DNA of 64,000 nucleotides from an uncultured Oscillospiraceae bacterium (GTDB taxonomy: Bacteria > Bacillota > Clostridia > Oscillospirales > Oscillospiraceae): positions 1 to 64,000 of the forward strand of contig CAKTNP010000005.1 of NCBI GenBank assembly GCA_934589155.1. The letters are read 5' to 3'. Every line of letters starts with the position of its first letter. The first letter of the stretch is position 1. The notes under the pieces were generated by a model. That model was not told the origin of the DNA. It was given only the letters and a program-made list of their open reading frames with translations, and made no database searches. The translations under genes were made by a program, and so were the position numbers. Positions 33,567 to 42,123 of this stretch are shown here, in pieces.

Positions 33567-34571
33567 ATGAAAATAGTTGTGACTGGTGCAAACGGCAACA
33601 TTGGAGCCCACATTGTGCGCGAACTTTTGCAGCGTGGCCACGAGGTGGTCGCATATGGCAGGCAGCCGACGTCTATCCATGGCCCGGAGGTGCAGTATAT
33701 CCGGGGCGACCGCCGCAATGCGGAGCAGTATATTGAGACCATGCAGGCACTGAAGCCGGACGCTGCGTTTGAGATGACCTGTTTTACTGCGGAAGATGCC
33801 CGTGTGAGCATTCAAGCGTTTCGCGGGGTGCAGCATTTCATCACGGCGTCCACGGTGTGCACTTATGGCAAGCGCTTTGTGCGCATGCCCATTCGGGAGT
33901 GTGACACGTTCACCCCATGGACAGATTATGGTATCAACAAGCACGAGGCAGACCTTGTGTATCAGCAGGCATGGAAGGACGAGGGATTTCCCGTCACCAT
34001 GATGAAGCCTTGCACGTCTTACAGCGAGATGAGTGGTGCGCTACGCAGCTTTGCCACGGAGCACACATGGATCGACCGGGTGAAGCGCGGCAAGCCTATC
34101 CTCATTTGCGGAGACGGCGATATCCTGCATCAGTACATGCACACGCGCGACACCGCACGCGGCTTTGTGGGCGTGCTGGGCAAACAGCACTGCATCGGGC
34201 AAGTATATAATGTGGTGCAGACGGGGTATACCACCTGGGCGGAATATCATCGTACGGCCATGAAGGTGCTGGGCCGCGAGGTGGAGATGGTGGGCCTGCC
34301 ACTGACTCAGATGATGGAGCTGGACGCCAAGCGCTTTGTGCTGGCATATGAGATCTTTGGCCAGCACACCTATGTGTCTAACGAAAAATTGCTGCACGAT
34401 GTGCCTGAATGGCGGCCGGAGATCTCTCTGGAAGAGGGCCTGCGCCTGACATTTGAAGGCATGGAGCGGCGCGGCACCATCCCGGACAGTTCGAAGGTGA
34501 CATGGGAGGATGAGATCATCGCCCATATTGCCCGGTTCCGTGAAGGTTTCTCTTCGCTGCCGAAAATGTAA
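33567..34571 (+). CDS. NAD-dependent epimerase/dehydratase (extended SDR)
   Basis: A 334-aa protein with the Rossmann motif VTGANGNIGAHIV, an STVCTYG strand and the active-site YGINKHEAD (Tyr-x3-Lys). The C-terminal half contains DILHQYMHTRDTARGFVGVL and VYNVVQTGYTTWAEYH, typical of UDP-sugar epimerase-like or sugar dehydrogenase proteins. The substrate is unknown. It has its own operator-controlled promoter inside the GH65 locus, so it probably acts on the acceptor sugar released by the phosphorylase or on a related derivative. ATG 33567 has AAAGGAG upstream; the frame to 33540 has none. Confidence 0.78.
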   Translation: MKIVVTGANGNIGAHIVRELLQRGHEVVAYGRQPTSIHGPEVQYIRGDRRNAEQYIETMQALKPDAAFEMTCFTAEDARVSIQAFRGVQHFITASTVCTYGKRFVRMPIRECDTFTPWTDYGINKHEADLVYQQAWKDEGFPVTMMKPCTSYSEMSGALRSFATEHTWIDRVKRGKPILICGDGDILHQYMHTRDTARGFVGVLGKQHCIGQVYNVVQTGYTTWAEYHRTAMKVLGREVEMVGLPLTQMMELDAKRFVLAYEIFGQHTYVSNEKLLHDVPEWRPEISLEEGLRLTFEGMERRGTIPDSSKVTWEDEIIAHIARFREGFSSLPKM

Positions 34572-34585
34572 CCTGGCTGTGGCTG

Positions 34586-34624
34586 AAAATGGCCGGGCAC
34601 CCAAAGGGGTGCCCGGCCATTTTT
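34586..34624. terminator. Bidirectional terminator between epimerase gene and deoC
   Basis: A 12-bp stem GGCCGGGCACCC with loop AAAG, flanked by AAAAT and ATTTTT, serving two converging genes. Confidence 0.9.
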
Positions 34625-34641
34625 GTGTATGGATGGCGCTT

Positions 34642-35337
34642 TTATGCGTTTTTCCACGCCTGAAATTCCTGAAGGATGCGGATGCTGCTGCTGGTGCCAA
34701 TGCGCTCGGCACCGGCTTCCAACATTTCCCGGCAGGCCTGCCAGCTTCGGATACCGCCGGCGGCCTTCACTTTGACGGCGTCGCCCACCACGGATTTCAT
34801 CAGGGCAACATCCTGCGCTGTGGCGCCGCCTGTGCCAAACCCGGTGGAAGTTTTGATGAAGTCCGGCCGTTCTTCACGGGCAATCTGAGCAAGCGTTCGG
34901 ATTTCGTTTTTTGTGAGATAGCAATTTTCAAAGATCACTTTGGAAAGCACGCCGGCCTGACGGCATACGTCTACGATGCGGCGCATCTCATCCCGGATCA
35001 GGGCAAAATCGCCGTCTTTTGCAGCGCCGATGTTGATGACGTAGTCGATCTCGTCCGCACCATCACGGATGGCCTGCTGCGTTTCAAACACCTTGGATTC
35101 CACGCCGTTTTGCCCAAGCGGGAAGCCGATGGCTGCGCCCACATGCACCGGCGTGCCGACCAGCAATTCCTTGCACAGCGCAACAGGCGCCGGGTTGATG
35201 GCCACCATTTTGAATCCGTATTCACGGCTTTCCGCACACAGCTTTTCAAAATCCGCGCGCCGTGCGTCGGCGTGCAGCTGGGTGTGGTCGAACAGGTTGG
35301 CCAGGCTTGCGGTGGTGAGCTGAGAAACTGATATCAT
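34642..35337 (-). CDS. deoC: Deoxyribose-phosphate aldolase family protein
   Basis: This 231-aa TIM barrel is of the DeoC family, whose members split 2-deoxyribose-5-phosphate into glyceraldehyde-3-phosphate and acetaldehyde. Key segments are LANLFDHTQLHADA, AIGFPLGQNGVESKVFETQQAI, the KVIFENCYLT strand, FIKTSTGFGTGGAT with the Schiff-base lysine, and VKAAGGIRSW. All catalytic residues look intact. No deoB, nucleoside phosphorylase or deoxyribokinase lies nearby, so it may act on another short sugar phosphate from this locus. The start overlaps the cupin gene's stop as ATGA, with GGGAGG upstream. Confidence 0.88.
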   Translation of the reverse strand: MISVSQLTTASLANLFDHTQLHADARRADFEKLCAESREYGFKMVAINPAPVALCKELLVGTPVHVGAAIGFPLGQNGVESKVFETQQAIRDGADEIDYVINIGAAKDGDFALIRDEMRRIVDVCRQAGVLSKVIFENCYLTKNEIRTLAQIAREERPDFIKTSTGFGTGGATAQDVALMKSVVGDAVKVKAAGGIRSWQACREMLEAGAERIGTSSSIRILQEFQAWKNA

Positions 35338-35981
35338 AATGAATCCTCCCTGAAAAGATATGTCACATCGATGTGCCCTTCTTGACACGGAAGTTCGCAC
35401 ACCGGCAAAAGTGAATTGCTGTGTTTCACGCATGGACGCCCGTGTTCATCTGCCATGATGCGGCAGCGAAACCCGCCGGCCTCAATGGCTGCATAATCAT
35501 GACCCGCATCCGCGCGGAACACATAAAAACTGACCAGCGGCTGACTGCCTGTATTCACCATGCGGTGCGCAAAGCCGGGCGCTACATACGAGGCTGCGCC
35601 AGGCGCCATGGGCAGAAGGATGCACTGCCCGTCTTCGTTTTCCGTGACAAGCACTCCCTCGCCGGAAAGCGTATAATATACTTCGGCAGTGTTCCGCACC
35701 ACATGATAATGGCCTTTTGTCATGTAATACTCGCTGCCGATCTGGCCGGGGTGCAGCACCGTCACACCAAAGGAGAGCGCACCTGACTGGCTCGGCGCAT
35801 CCCAGGCGCTTACTTCGTAAATCAGAGGGTTTTGCCCGCCGGCAGCCAGCCGGGAAACTTCGTCCTGATCGGTGAACATGGCGCACATGTCATGCAACGT
35901 GCGGTGTATCCGCGCCCGGGATTGTGCGCATTCGGCCCATTGTGCGCTGAACCCCTGGCTCCATTCGCTAGAAAACTGCAA
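35334..35981 (-). CDS. Cupin-type glucose-6-phosphate isomerase
   Basis: A 215-aa protein of the PF06560 cupin isomerase family, which interconverts glucose-6-phosphate and fructose-6-phosphate. The metal site lies in MTKGHYHVVRNTAEVYYTLSGEGVL and APGFAHRMVNTG. I place the start at TTG 35981, with GGGG 9 bases upstream, because the in-frame ATG at 36032 lies before the promoter's -10 box. It would link the pgmB product to glycolysis and is co-transcribed with deoC. The cupin type is common in archaea and sporadic in Clostridia, which fits a transferred locus. Confidence 0.82.
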   Translation of the reverse strand: MQFSSEWSQGFSAQWAECAQSRARIHRTLHDMCAMFTDQDEVSRLAAGGQNPLIYEVSAWDAPSQSGALSFGVTVLHPGQIGSEYYMTKGHYHVVRNTAEVYYTLSGEGVLVTENEDGQCILLPMAPGAASYVAPGFAHRMVNTGSQPLVSFYVFRADAGHDYAAIEAGGFRCRIMADEHGRPCVKHSNSLLPVCELPCQEGHIDVTYLFREDSL

Positions 35982-36020
35982 TTGGCTTTTCCCCTTTCTA
36001 TGTGGTTGTCTTTGGGACAC

Positions 36021-36060
36021 AGTGTAGCACATCTGATGTTTGCTGTCAATAAATTATCGA
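36021..36060 (-). promoter_or_regulatory. Cupin-deoC promoter with operator 3
   Basis: TTGACA, 17 bases, TACACT on the minus strand (36049 to 36021). The palindrome TCAATAA-A-TTATCGA (36046-36060) overlaps the -35 box; one base departs from the ideal. Confidence 0.8.
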
Positions 36061-36179
36061 ATATTTATTATAGTAAAACCATGTTGAATTGTTGAAGAGG
36101 ACAAAGATATGCAATCCATATAAAGCAAAATATGGAATACATACAAAACAAAGTGCGAATTATTGGACAGAATTGACAA

Positions 36180-36234
36180 TTGAAATGGAGAATATGCTGT
36201 GATATGATAAACACGCAAGTCGATAAATTATCGA
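36180..36234 (+). promoter_or_regulatory. GH65 gene promoter with operator 4
   Basis: TTGAAA (36180-36185), 17 bases, TATGAT (36203-36208). The perfect palindrome TCGATAA-A-TTATCGA (36220-36234) lies just past the start site, 20 bases before the ATG. Confidence 0.82.
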
Positions 36235-36253
36235 AATAAAAGCGGGAGGATAT

Positions 36254-38518
36254 ATGAAACGGATTTTTGAGACCATCGACCCGTGGAAGATCGTGCAGAC
36301 ATCTCTGGACAATGCGGACAACTGCCCGGCAGAGTCTGTCACAAGCATGGGCAACGGCTATATGGGTGCGCGCGGCAATTATGAAGAGCACTACAGTGCA
36401 ACTACCTTGAAAGGCACATACATTGCAGGGGTGTGGGTGCCGGACGTAACGCGTGTGGGCTGGTGGAAAAACGGCTATCCGCGCTATTTCGGCAAGGTGA
36501 TCAATGCGCCGGATTTTCTGAGCTTTGATCTGTATCTGAACGGAGAACGATTTGATCTGGCAAAAGCCGATGTGAAGAAGTTTTACCGGGAAGTGGATAT
36601 GCACACCGGCATCATGGCCCGCACGGTGGTGCTGAATACAAAGTGGGGCGAGTTGGAGCTGAGCTCTGCAAGGTTTTTCTCTTGCCAGCGCAAGGAGATT
36701 GCCTGCATGCGCTATGCTGTGAAAAGCAATGGCTTTCAGGGCACGGTGCGTGTGGAAACGGGCGTCAGTGCCGACGTATACAATACGGATGCCAACTATG
36801 GCGAGCAGTTCTGGCGGGTGTTGGACGCATGCTGTGAGCAGCCGGAAGTGCAGCTGACGGCCCGCACGCATGAGAATGTATTCGGAATCGAGCGCTTTAC
36901 AGTGTGCATTACAGCCTTCACGCAGGGCGGCCAGTGCAGCAGACAAAAAAGCGAAGACGGAAAAACCGTGAGCCAGGTGTTTGAAAAGCAGCTTGTTCCG
37001 GGCGGCGACGCTTTGGCGCTTGAAAAGTATGTAAGCGTTGTCACTTCACGGGACCACGCACCCCAGCAGCTGAGCAGCTGCGGGCTGGACCTACTGCGCG
37101 AGGCGGTGCAAGCTGGCATGCAAACGCTGGAGGAAGAGCAGCGCAGCGTGTGGGCCGTCCGTTGGCAGATGTGCGACGTGGCCATTGAGGGGGACGACGC
37201 AGCGCAGCAGGGCATCCGCTTCAATTTGTTCCAGCTGTTGAGCACCTACGATGGAAGCGATGCACGCCTGAATATCGGCCCCAAGGGCTTCACCGGCGAA
37301 AAATACGGCGGTGCGGCCTATTACGACACGGAAGGCTATTGCTTCCCGCTGTATCTTGCGGTGGCCGGCCCCGAAGTGGCCCGCAGTCTTCTGATGTTCC
37401 GCTACAACACACTGGAAAAAGCACGGGAAAACGCGGCGAAGCTGGGGCTCGGGGGGGCACTTTACCCCATGGTCACGTTCAACGGTGAAGAGTGCCACAA
37501 CGAATGGGAGATCACCTTCGAAGAATTGCACCGCAACGCAGCCATTGTATATGCGATATACTGCTATACACAGTATACAGGCGATGAGAGCTATTTGAAA
37601 GAATATGGCTATAAAGTGGCTTTGGAAGTGGCACGCTTCTGGGTGAGCCGAAGCACATATAATGCCCGCAAAGATTGCTATATGCTGCTGGGTGTCACCG
37701 CACCCAATGAATATGAGAATAATATCAACAACAACTGGCTGACAAACTATATGGCGAAATGGTGCATCGAATACGCCCTGTACAGCACAGAGCTGGCCGG
37801 TGTACGGCTGGAGCAGGCCGAGCGCGAAAAAATGCGTGAAGTGGCCCAGAAAATGTATCTGAAAGAGGATGCAGAACGTGGCGTGTTTGTGCAGCAGGAC
37901 GGCTTCTTTGACAAAGAGCTTCGTCCGGTGAGCGATATCCCCGCCGATGAGCTTCCCATTTGCAAGCACTGGTCCTGGGATAGGATCCTCCGTTCCTGCT
38001 ACATCAAACAGGCAGACGTGGTGCTGGCTTTTTACTACTTCCCGCACCGGTTTACCCAGCAGCAGAAACGCACCAATTTCGATTTTTACGAGCCCATGAC
38101 GGTACATGAATCGTCACTGTCGCCCAGTATGTACAGTGTGGTTGCCTCTGCCAGCGGCCGTTACCAGGAGGCGTACCGGCTATATCAGCGTGCCGCCCGA
38201 CTAGACCTGGACAACTTCAATGCCGATACGGAAGACGGCCTGCACATCACAAGCATGGCGGGATCCTGGCTGGCGGTAGTGCAAGGGTTTGCCGGCCTGA
38301 ACTACCATGGAGAGCACCTGGCCTTCACGCCGCGGTGTCCCGAGGCATGGCGGCGTGTGTCGTTCCGCATTTTGTACAGGGGCAGGCTTCTTGCAGTATC
38401 GTTCGACAGCGCACAGTTCTGCCTGGACATTCTGGAAGGTGACGCACTCACCGTGGAAGTGGATGGAAAAGCCTATTGCTGCGAGCAAAGCATCTCGGTG
38501 CCAGTGAGCAATGATTGA
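36254..38518 (+). CDS. GH65 disaccharide phosphorylase (maltose/kojibiose/nigerose/trehalose type)
   Basis: A 754-aa cytoplasmic enzyme that cleaves an alpha-glucosyl disaccharide with phosphate, releasing beta-glucose-1-phosphate. The N-terminal beta-sandwich starts with SLGN-like TSMGNGYMGARGNYEE. The (alpha/alpha)6 barrel has YPMVTFNGEECHNEWEITFEELHRN; its ECHNEWE segment carries the general-acid glutamate (Glu417 or Glu419). Phosphate-site residues appear in the late HESSLSPSMYS region. The form of this loop is nearest maltose phosphorylases, but specificity in GH65 cannot be fixed by eye. GGGAGG precedes ATG 36254. pgmB and the importer genes supply the rest of the pathway. Confidence 0.9.
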   Translation: MKRIFETIDPWKIVQTSLDNADNCPAESVTSMGNGYMGARGNYEEHYSATTLKGTYIAGVWVPDVTRVGWWKNGYPRYFGKVINAPDFLSFDLYLNGERFDLAKADVKKFYREVDMHTGIMARTVVLNTKWGELELSSARFFSCQRKEIACMRYAVKSNGFQGTVRVETGVSADVYNTDANYGEQFWRVLDACCEQPEVQLTARTHENVFGIERFTVCITAFTQGGQCSRQKSEDGKTVSQVFEKQLVPGGDALALEKYVSVVTSRDHAPQQLSSCGLDLLREAVQAGMQTLEEEQRSVWAVRWQMCDVAIEGDDAAQQGIRFNLFQLLSTYDGSDARLNIGPKGFTGEKYGGAAYYDTEGYCFPLYLAVAGPEVARSLLMFRYNTLEKARENAAKLGLGGALYPMVTFNGEECHNEWEITFEELHRNAAIVYAIYCYTQYTGDESYLKEYGYKVALEVARFWVSRSTYNARKDCYMLLGVTAPNEYENNINNNWLTNYMAKWCIEYALYSTELAGVRLEQAEREKMREVAQKMYLKEDAERGVFVQQDGFFDKELRPVSDIPADELPICKHWSWDRILRSCYIKQADVVLAFYYFPHRFTQQQKRTNFDFYEPMTVHESSLSPSMYSVVASASGRYQEAYRLYQRAARLDLDNFNADTEDGLHITSMAGSWLAVVQGFAGLNYHGEHLAFTPRCPEAWRRVSFRILYRGRLLAVSFDSAQFCLDILEGDALTVEVDGKAYCCEQSISVPVSND

Positions 38519-38605
38519 TGGTTGAAATACCCAATGCGATTGAACGAAATGCTGCAATCTGGCTAAAATCATTCCTCATAAAAGAATTTTGTTGTGGTTT
38601 TCCCG

Positions 38606-38655
38606 TGGGAACGTTTCATTTTTCTATTTAAACACATCGGGAAAAGCGCTATAAT
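38606..38655 (+). promoter_or_regulatory. Importer-operon promoter with possible cre-like site
   Basis: TTTAAA (38627-38632), 17 bases, TATAAT (38650-38655). TGGGAACGTTTCAT (38606-38619) partly fits a catabolite-control (cre) box, with about three mismatches. The locus palindrome is not present here. Confidence 0.45.
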
Positions 38656-38735
38656 AGCTGGGGGGGATTTGGAAGATCATTTGCATGAACAGGGGAAAAT
38701 GAATTTTAAAAAGAAAAAACGGAGGATGAACGCAA

Positions 38736-40106
38736 ATGTTTAAAGCAAAAAAACTTCTGTCATTGCTAGTGGCTGGCGCATTGGCCGCCACTATGCTGAC
38801 TGCCTGCGCCGGCAGCCCGGCTGGTAGCACGGCTAGCAGCACGGCGGGCAACACCGTATCCGGTGAAACGACCCCGACGGTTGAGAACAAAGAGCGCGTG
38901 GAGATCACCGGCATGGTGCAGCAGTCCCGCAACTACGCTGGTCTGCAGGCCATGGTGGAAAAGCTGGAGAAAGAAGAGAACATCGTGATCGACTTTCAGG
39001 TCGTTCCGGATGACCAGTTCGATAACCTTCTGCAGATGAAAGTCAACTCCGGCGAGGCACCGGACCTGATTGTGTACCAATTCCCGCAGCTGTATTCTCA
39101 GGTGAACCCGGAAGAGCATTTTCTGCCGCTGGACGACTGCGCATGGCAGTCCAAGGTGCAGGCACCGGAGCTTTCCACCTACAACGGCAAGAGCTACGGC
39201 TTCGTGTTCGAAGCTTCCAACGGCTTCCAGGCGATGGTGTACAACAAGACTGTGTTTGAAGAAAACAACATTGAAGTGCCCACCACCACCGAAGAGATGT
39301 ATGCAGCAGCGGACAAGCTGAAGGCTGCCGGTGTCACGCCGTTCGTGCTGGCTTCCGACACCTGGATTCCGCAGATCTGGATGACCTCCGGCTTTATGCG
39401 TGCCATCGGCGTGGAGTCCGAAGTGCAGGATATGACGAAGAAAGTCCTCAGCAATCAGGCCAAATTCAGCGATTACCCCGTCCTTGGCGACGTGGTGGAC
39501 GAGTACCTGAGCTTCTTCCCGAAGGGCTGGTTCAACGAAGATTATCTCACGCTGGATTATGACGGCGCACTGGAGCGCCTGGCCAGCGGTGAGGCGGCCA
39601 TGTTCATGGGCGCTACCGAGATTTTCAGCGCCATCAAAACGCAGTTCCCCGACACGGACCTTGGTATGTTCAACCCGAAGTTCAAATATGACAACGGTGA
39701 TGTGATCGCAGTGCTGCCCACCTCTGCCGGCGTGGCGGTGAACAAGGACACGGAGAATGCCGATGCCATCATGCGCGTCTTCGATCTGTGGAGCACGCCT
39801 GAATACTGCAACCTGTACTTTGAGACGAAGCCCGGCGACCCCAACTTTGAGGGTGTGGACGGCCGCCGCGAAGACATGGACGAGACCGTGCAGAAGATCT
39901 ATGCGGATTACATCGATCAGGGCAAGACTGTGACGGAGTTCGACCAGAGCTTCAACGACGTGCAGCCCCTGTTTGCCAACACGCTGTGGCAGTATTTCCT
40001 GGAGGCTCCGTACAAGGGCGATATGACGGGCGCCGAAGTGATGGAGCGCTTCCAGCAGGATATCGCGAAATATCAGACAGAGAAAAAAGTCGAAGGCTGG
40101 ACTTGA
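38736..40106 (+). CDS. Sugar-binding lipoprotein of an ABC importer
   Basis: A 456-aa extracellular solute-binding protein (family 1). The N-terminus is a lipoprotein signal with the lipobox LTAC (Cys at about 23), then a Ser/Thr-rich linker, then a binding domain that includes GEAPDLIVYQFPQLYSQ, NKTVFEENNIEVPTT and GEAAMFMGATEIFSAI, typical of carbohydrate binders. It delivers the substrate to the two permeases downstream. ATG follows CGGAGG. A hairpin after the stop probably gives this protein a higher level than the permeases. Confidence 0.9.
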   Translation: MFKAKKLLSLLVAGALAATMLTACAGSPAGSTASSTAGNTVSGETTPTVENKERVEITGMVQQSRNYAGLQAMVEKLEKEENIVIDFQVVPDDQFDNLLQMKVNSGEAPDLIVYQFPQLYSQVNPEEHFLPLDDCAWQSKVQAPELSTYNGKSYGFVFEASNGFQAMVYNKTVFEENNIEVPTTTEEMYAAADKLKAAGVTPFVLASDTWIPQIWMTSGFMRAIGVESEVQDMTKKVLSNQAKFSDYPVLGDVVDEYLSFFPKGWFNEDYLTLDYDGALERLASGEAAMFMGATEIFSAIKTQFPDTDLGMFNPKFKYDNGDVIAVLPTSAGVAVNKDTENADAIMRVFDLWSTPEYCNLYFETKPGDPNFEGVDGRREDMDETVQKIYADYIDQGKTVTEFDQSFNDVQPLFANTLWQYFLEAPYKGDMTGAEVMERFQQDIAKYQTEKKVEGWT

Positions 40107-40120
40107 CGCGGTGACATGAC

Positions 40121-40161
40121 GAAAAGGGGGCGGCATCCGTATGGCTGCCGTCCCTTTTACA
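40121..40161 (+). promoter_or_regulatory. Intra-operon hairpin after the binding-protein gene
   Basis: AAAAGGG-CGGCA arms separated by about 10 bases, with one bulge and a short T tract. It is likely a partial terminator or mRNA stabiliser between binding protein and permease genes. Confidence 0.5.
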
Positions 40162-40193
40162 AACACACTACACGCATAGAAGGGAGCCGCGAT

Positions 40194-41066
40194 ATGCGCA
40201 AAAAATCTCTTTATCCGTATTGGGCCCTGATTCCGGCCCTTCTCATTTTTACACTGTTCACTGTTGTTCCGCTTCTGGCAAGCCTGTTCTTTTCGTTCAC
40301 CGACTGGAACATCAGCCGATTTTATGCGCCGGAATTTCGCGGCATCACCAACTACATTACGCTTTTGAAGGACCCTGTGTTCCTGCACTCGCTGCTGAAC
40401 ACGTTTATATTCGCCATCTGCACCACGATCCTGAAAACGGTGGGCGGTCTTGCCCTGGCGCTGCTTTTGGTGCGGAAGATCCACGCCAACAATGTGCTGC
40501 GCACCATCTATTATGCACCGTGCGTGCTGAGTGTGACGGTGGTGGGTGTTCTGTTCAGGGCCATTTTGTCCAAAACGGGCCTGCTGAACAACGCACTGGA
40601 AGCACTGGGCGCAGGCGGCCTCACCATGGACTGGCTTGCGCATTACGGCACAGCCTTCGGCTCGGTCATTTTGATCGAAAGCTGGATGTGGGCGGGCTTC
40701 AACATGTTTATCTTTATTTCGGCGCTGCAGGCCGTGCCCAAAGATTATTATGAATACGCCAGCATCGCGGGCGCAAGCCCCTGGGTCTGTTTCCGTAATA
40801 TCACGCTGCCGCTGATCGCACCGTCCTTCACAGTGGTGATCACGCTTGGTATTTCCGGAGGCCTGAAAGTGTTTGACATTATCTATGTCATCACCAACGG
40901 CGGGCCTGGTTTTGACACACAGGTGCTGTCCACCTATGTGTATCGTTCGTTCTCGCTCGGGTTCCTGGGTGAATCCAGCGCGGGCAGCGTGATTTTGTGT
41001 GTCATCGTGATGCTGATTTCGTTCTTGTTGAACCGTTATTTTGTGGCCCGGGAGGTGGAAGCATGA
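40194..41066 (+). CDS. ABC sugar importer permease 1
   Basis: A 290-aa MalF-type inner-membrane subunit with six predicted helices. The coupling (EAA) loop is YEYASIAGASPWVCFRNITLPLIAPS. ATG 40194 has AAGGGAG upstream. The next permease starts by ATGA overlap. No ATPase gene is in the locus, so a shared MsmK-like ATPase elsewhere must power it. Confidence 0.9.
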   Translation: MRKKSLYPYWALIPALLIFTLFTVVPLLASLFFSFTDWNISRFYAPEFRGITNYITLLKDPVFLHSLLNTFIFAICTTILKTVGGLALALLLVRKIHANNVLRTIYYAPCVLSVTVVGVLFRAILSKTGLLNNALEALGAGGLTMDWLAHYGTAFGSVILIESWMWAGFNMFIFISALQAVPKDYYEYASIAGASPWVCFRNITLPLIAPSFTVVITLGISGGLKVFDIIYVITNGGPGFDTQVLSTYVYRSFSLGFLGESSAGSVILCVIVMLISFLLNRYFVAREVEA

Positions 41067-41890
41067 TCACTCGTAAAACGAAGATCATCAACTGGATGAT
41101 TTTTTTGTTGCTTGCTCTGTTCGCCCTGATCTATCTTGTGCCGGTGATCATGATGGTGCTGGGTTCTTTCAAGACCCAGGCCGAGGCCAGTGCGTTCGAC
41201 CTTTCGTTTCCCTCAGAGTTTCACCCGGAAAACTATCTGCATGTGCTGCATAAGGGCAAGATTCTGAACGGCTATAAGAACAGCCTTCTTGTCACGGTGC
41301 CGGCCACACTGTTTTCCATCCTATTTGGGGCTTTGGCGGGTATTGTGCTGTCCAGGCGGCGCAGCCGGTTTTCCACAGGCATATACTATTATTTTGTTTT
41401 TGGCCTTACCATCACGCTTCAGATTGCAACCACCTTTGCCATGCTGAAGGTGTTGAACATCTACGGCACTTATCTGGCGGTGATATGCCTGTTTATTGCA
41501 CTGCGGCTTCCGTTTACGGTGATGACGTTTTGCAGCTTCACCAAAAGCGTGCCCAGAGAGATCGACGAGGCGGCCACCCTTGACGGGTGCGGGTTTTTGC
41601 GCCTTTCATTCCAGATATTGCTGCCCGTGATGAAGCCGATTTTGGTGACAAATATCGTGGTGAGCGCCATTGATATCTGGAACAACTTTATGATTCCGCT
41701 GTTCTTCTTTGGTTCGTCCAAGAATTCTACGGTGCCGCTTACCATTTACAACTTTTTCGGACAGTATCAGCGCGACTGGCAATATGTGTTCTGCGCACTG
41801 GTGCTCACTATCCTGCCGATGCTGCTATTGTTCCTGTGCCTGCAGAAATATATCGTGGAAGGTATGGTTTCCGGTTCCGTGAAAGGTTGA
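41063..41890 (+). CDS. ABC sugar importer permease 2
   Basis: A 275-aa MalG-type permease subunit with six predicted helices and the coupling loop EIDEAATLDGCGFLRLSFQILLPVMKP. It is the last gene of the import operon, coupled to permease 1 by a 4-base overlap, and is followed by a strong terminator. Confidence 0.9.
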   Translation: MITRKTKIINWMIFLLLALFALIYLVPVIMMVLGSFKTQAEASAFDLSFPSEFHPENYLHVLHKGKILNGYKNSLLVTVPATLFSILFGALAGIVLSRRRSRFSTGIYYYFVFGLTITLQIATTFAMLKVLNIYGTYLAVICLFIALRLPFTVMTFCSFTKSVPREIDEAATLDGCGFLRLSFQILLPVMKPILVTNIVVSAIDIWNNFMIPLFFFGSSKNSTVPLTIYNFFGQYQRDWQYVFCALVLTILPMLLLFLCLQKYIVEGMVSGSVKG

Positions 41891-41907
41891 GCGGGTTCTT
41901 TCATCCA

Positions 41908-41941
41908 AACCACAGGGCTTCTATTGCCCTGTGGTTTTTTG
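41908..41941 (+). terminator. Terminator of the import operon
   Basis: An 11-bp stem AACCACAGGGC with GCCCTGTGGTT and six T residues. Confidence 0.92.
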
Positions 41942-41967
41942 TGTTATATACTCGGAGGAGTAGAGTT

Positions 41968-42123
41968 TTGGCAAAACAAAGGCGTAAAACGCAGCCACGA
42001 ATGAAAGACCGCCATCTCGCTGAGCAGCAGCTCATAGAGATGGTGGTCAATTGTTTTGGGGCACATAGCATTCTCCGGTCCCGTCAAGATTTATGCGCAA
42101 AATTGTTTGCAGGCTCCGGCTGA
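41968..42123 (+). pseudogene. Short basic frame, probable N-terminal remnant
   Basis: GGAGGAG lies 7 bases before a TTG that opens 51 codons (AKQRRKTQPRMKDRHLAEQQ...). It stops where the IS256-type remnant begins. It looks like the start of a transposase or other protein cut off by that insertion; I do not recognise it. Confidence 0.35.

Noticed and set aside
41968..42123. Intact small regulator gene after the import operon
   Set aside because: It stops at the edge of the IS remnant and lacks a recognisable domain; a cut-off N-terminus is more likely.
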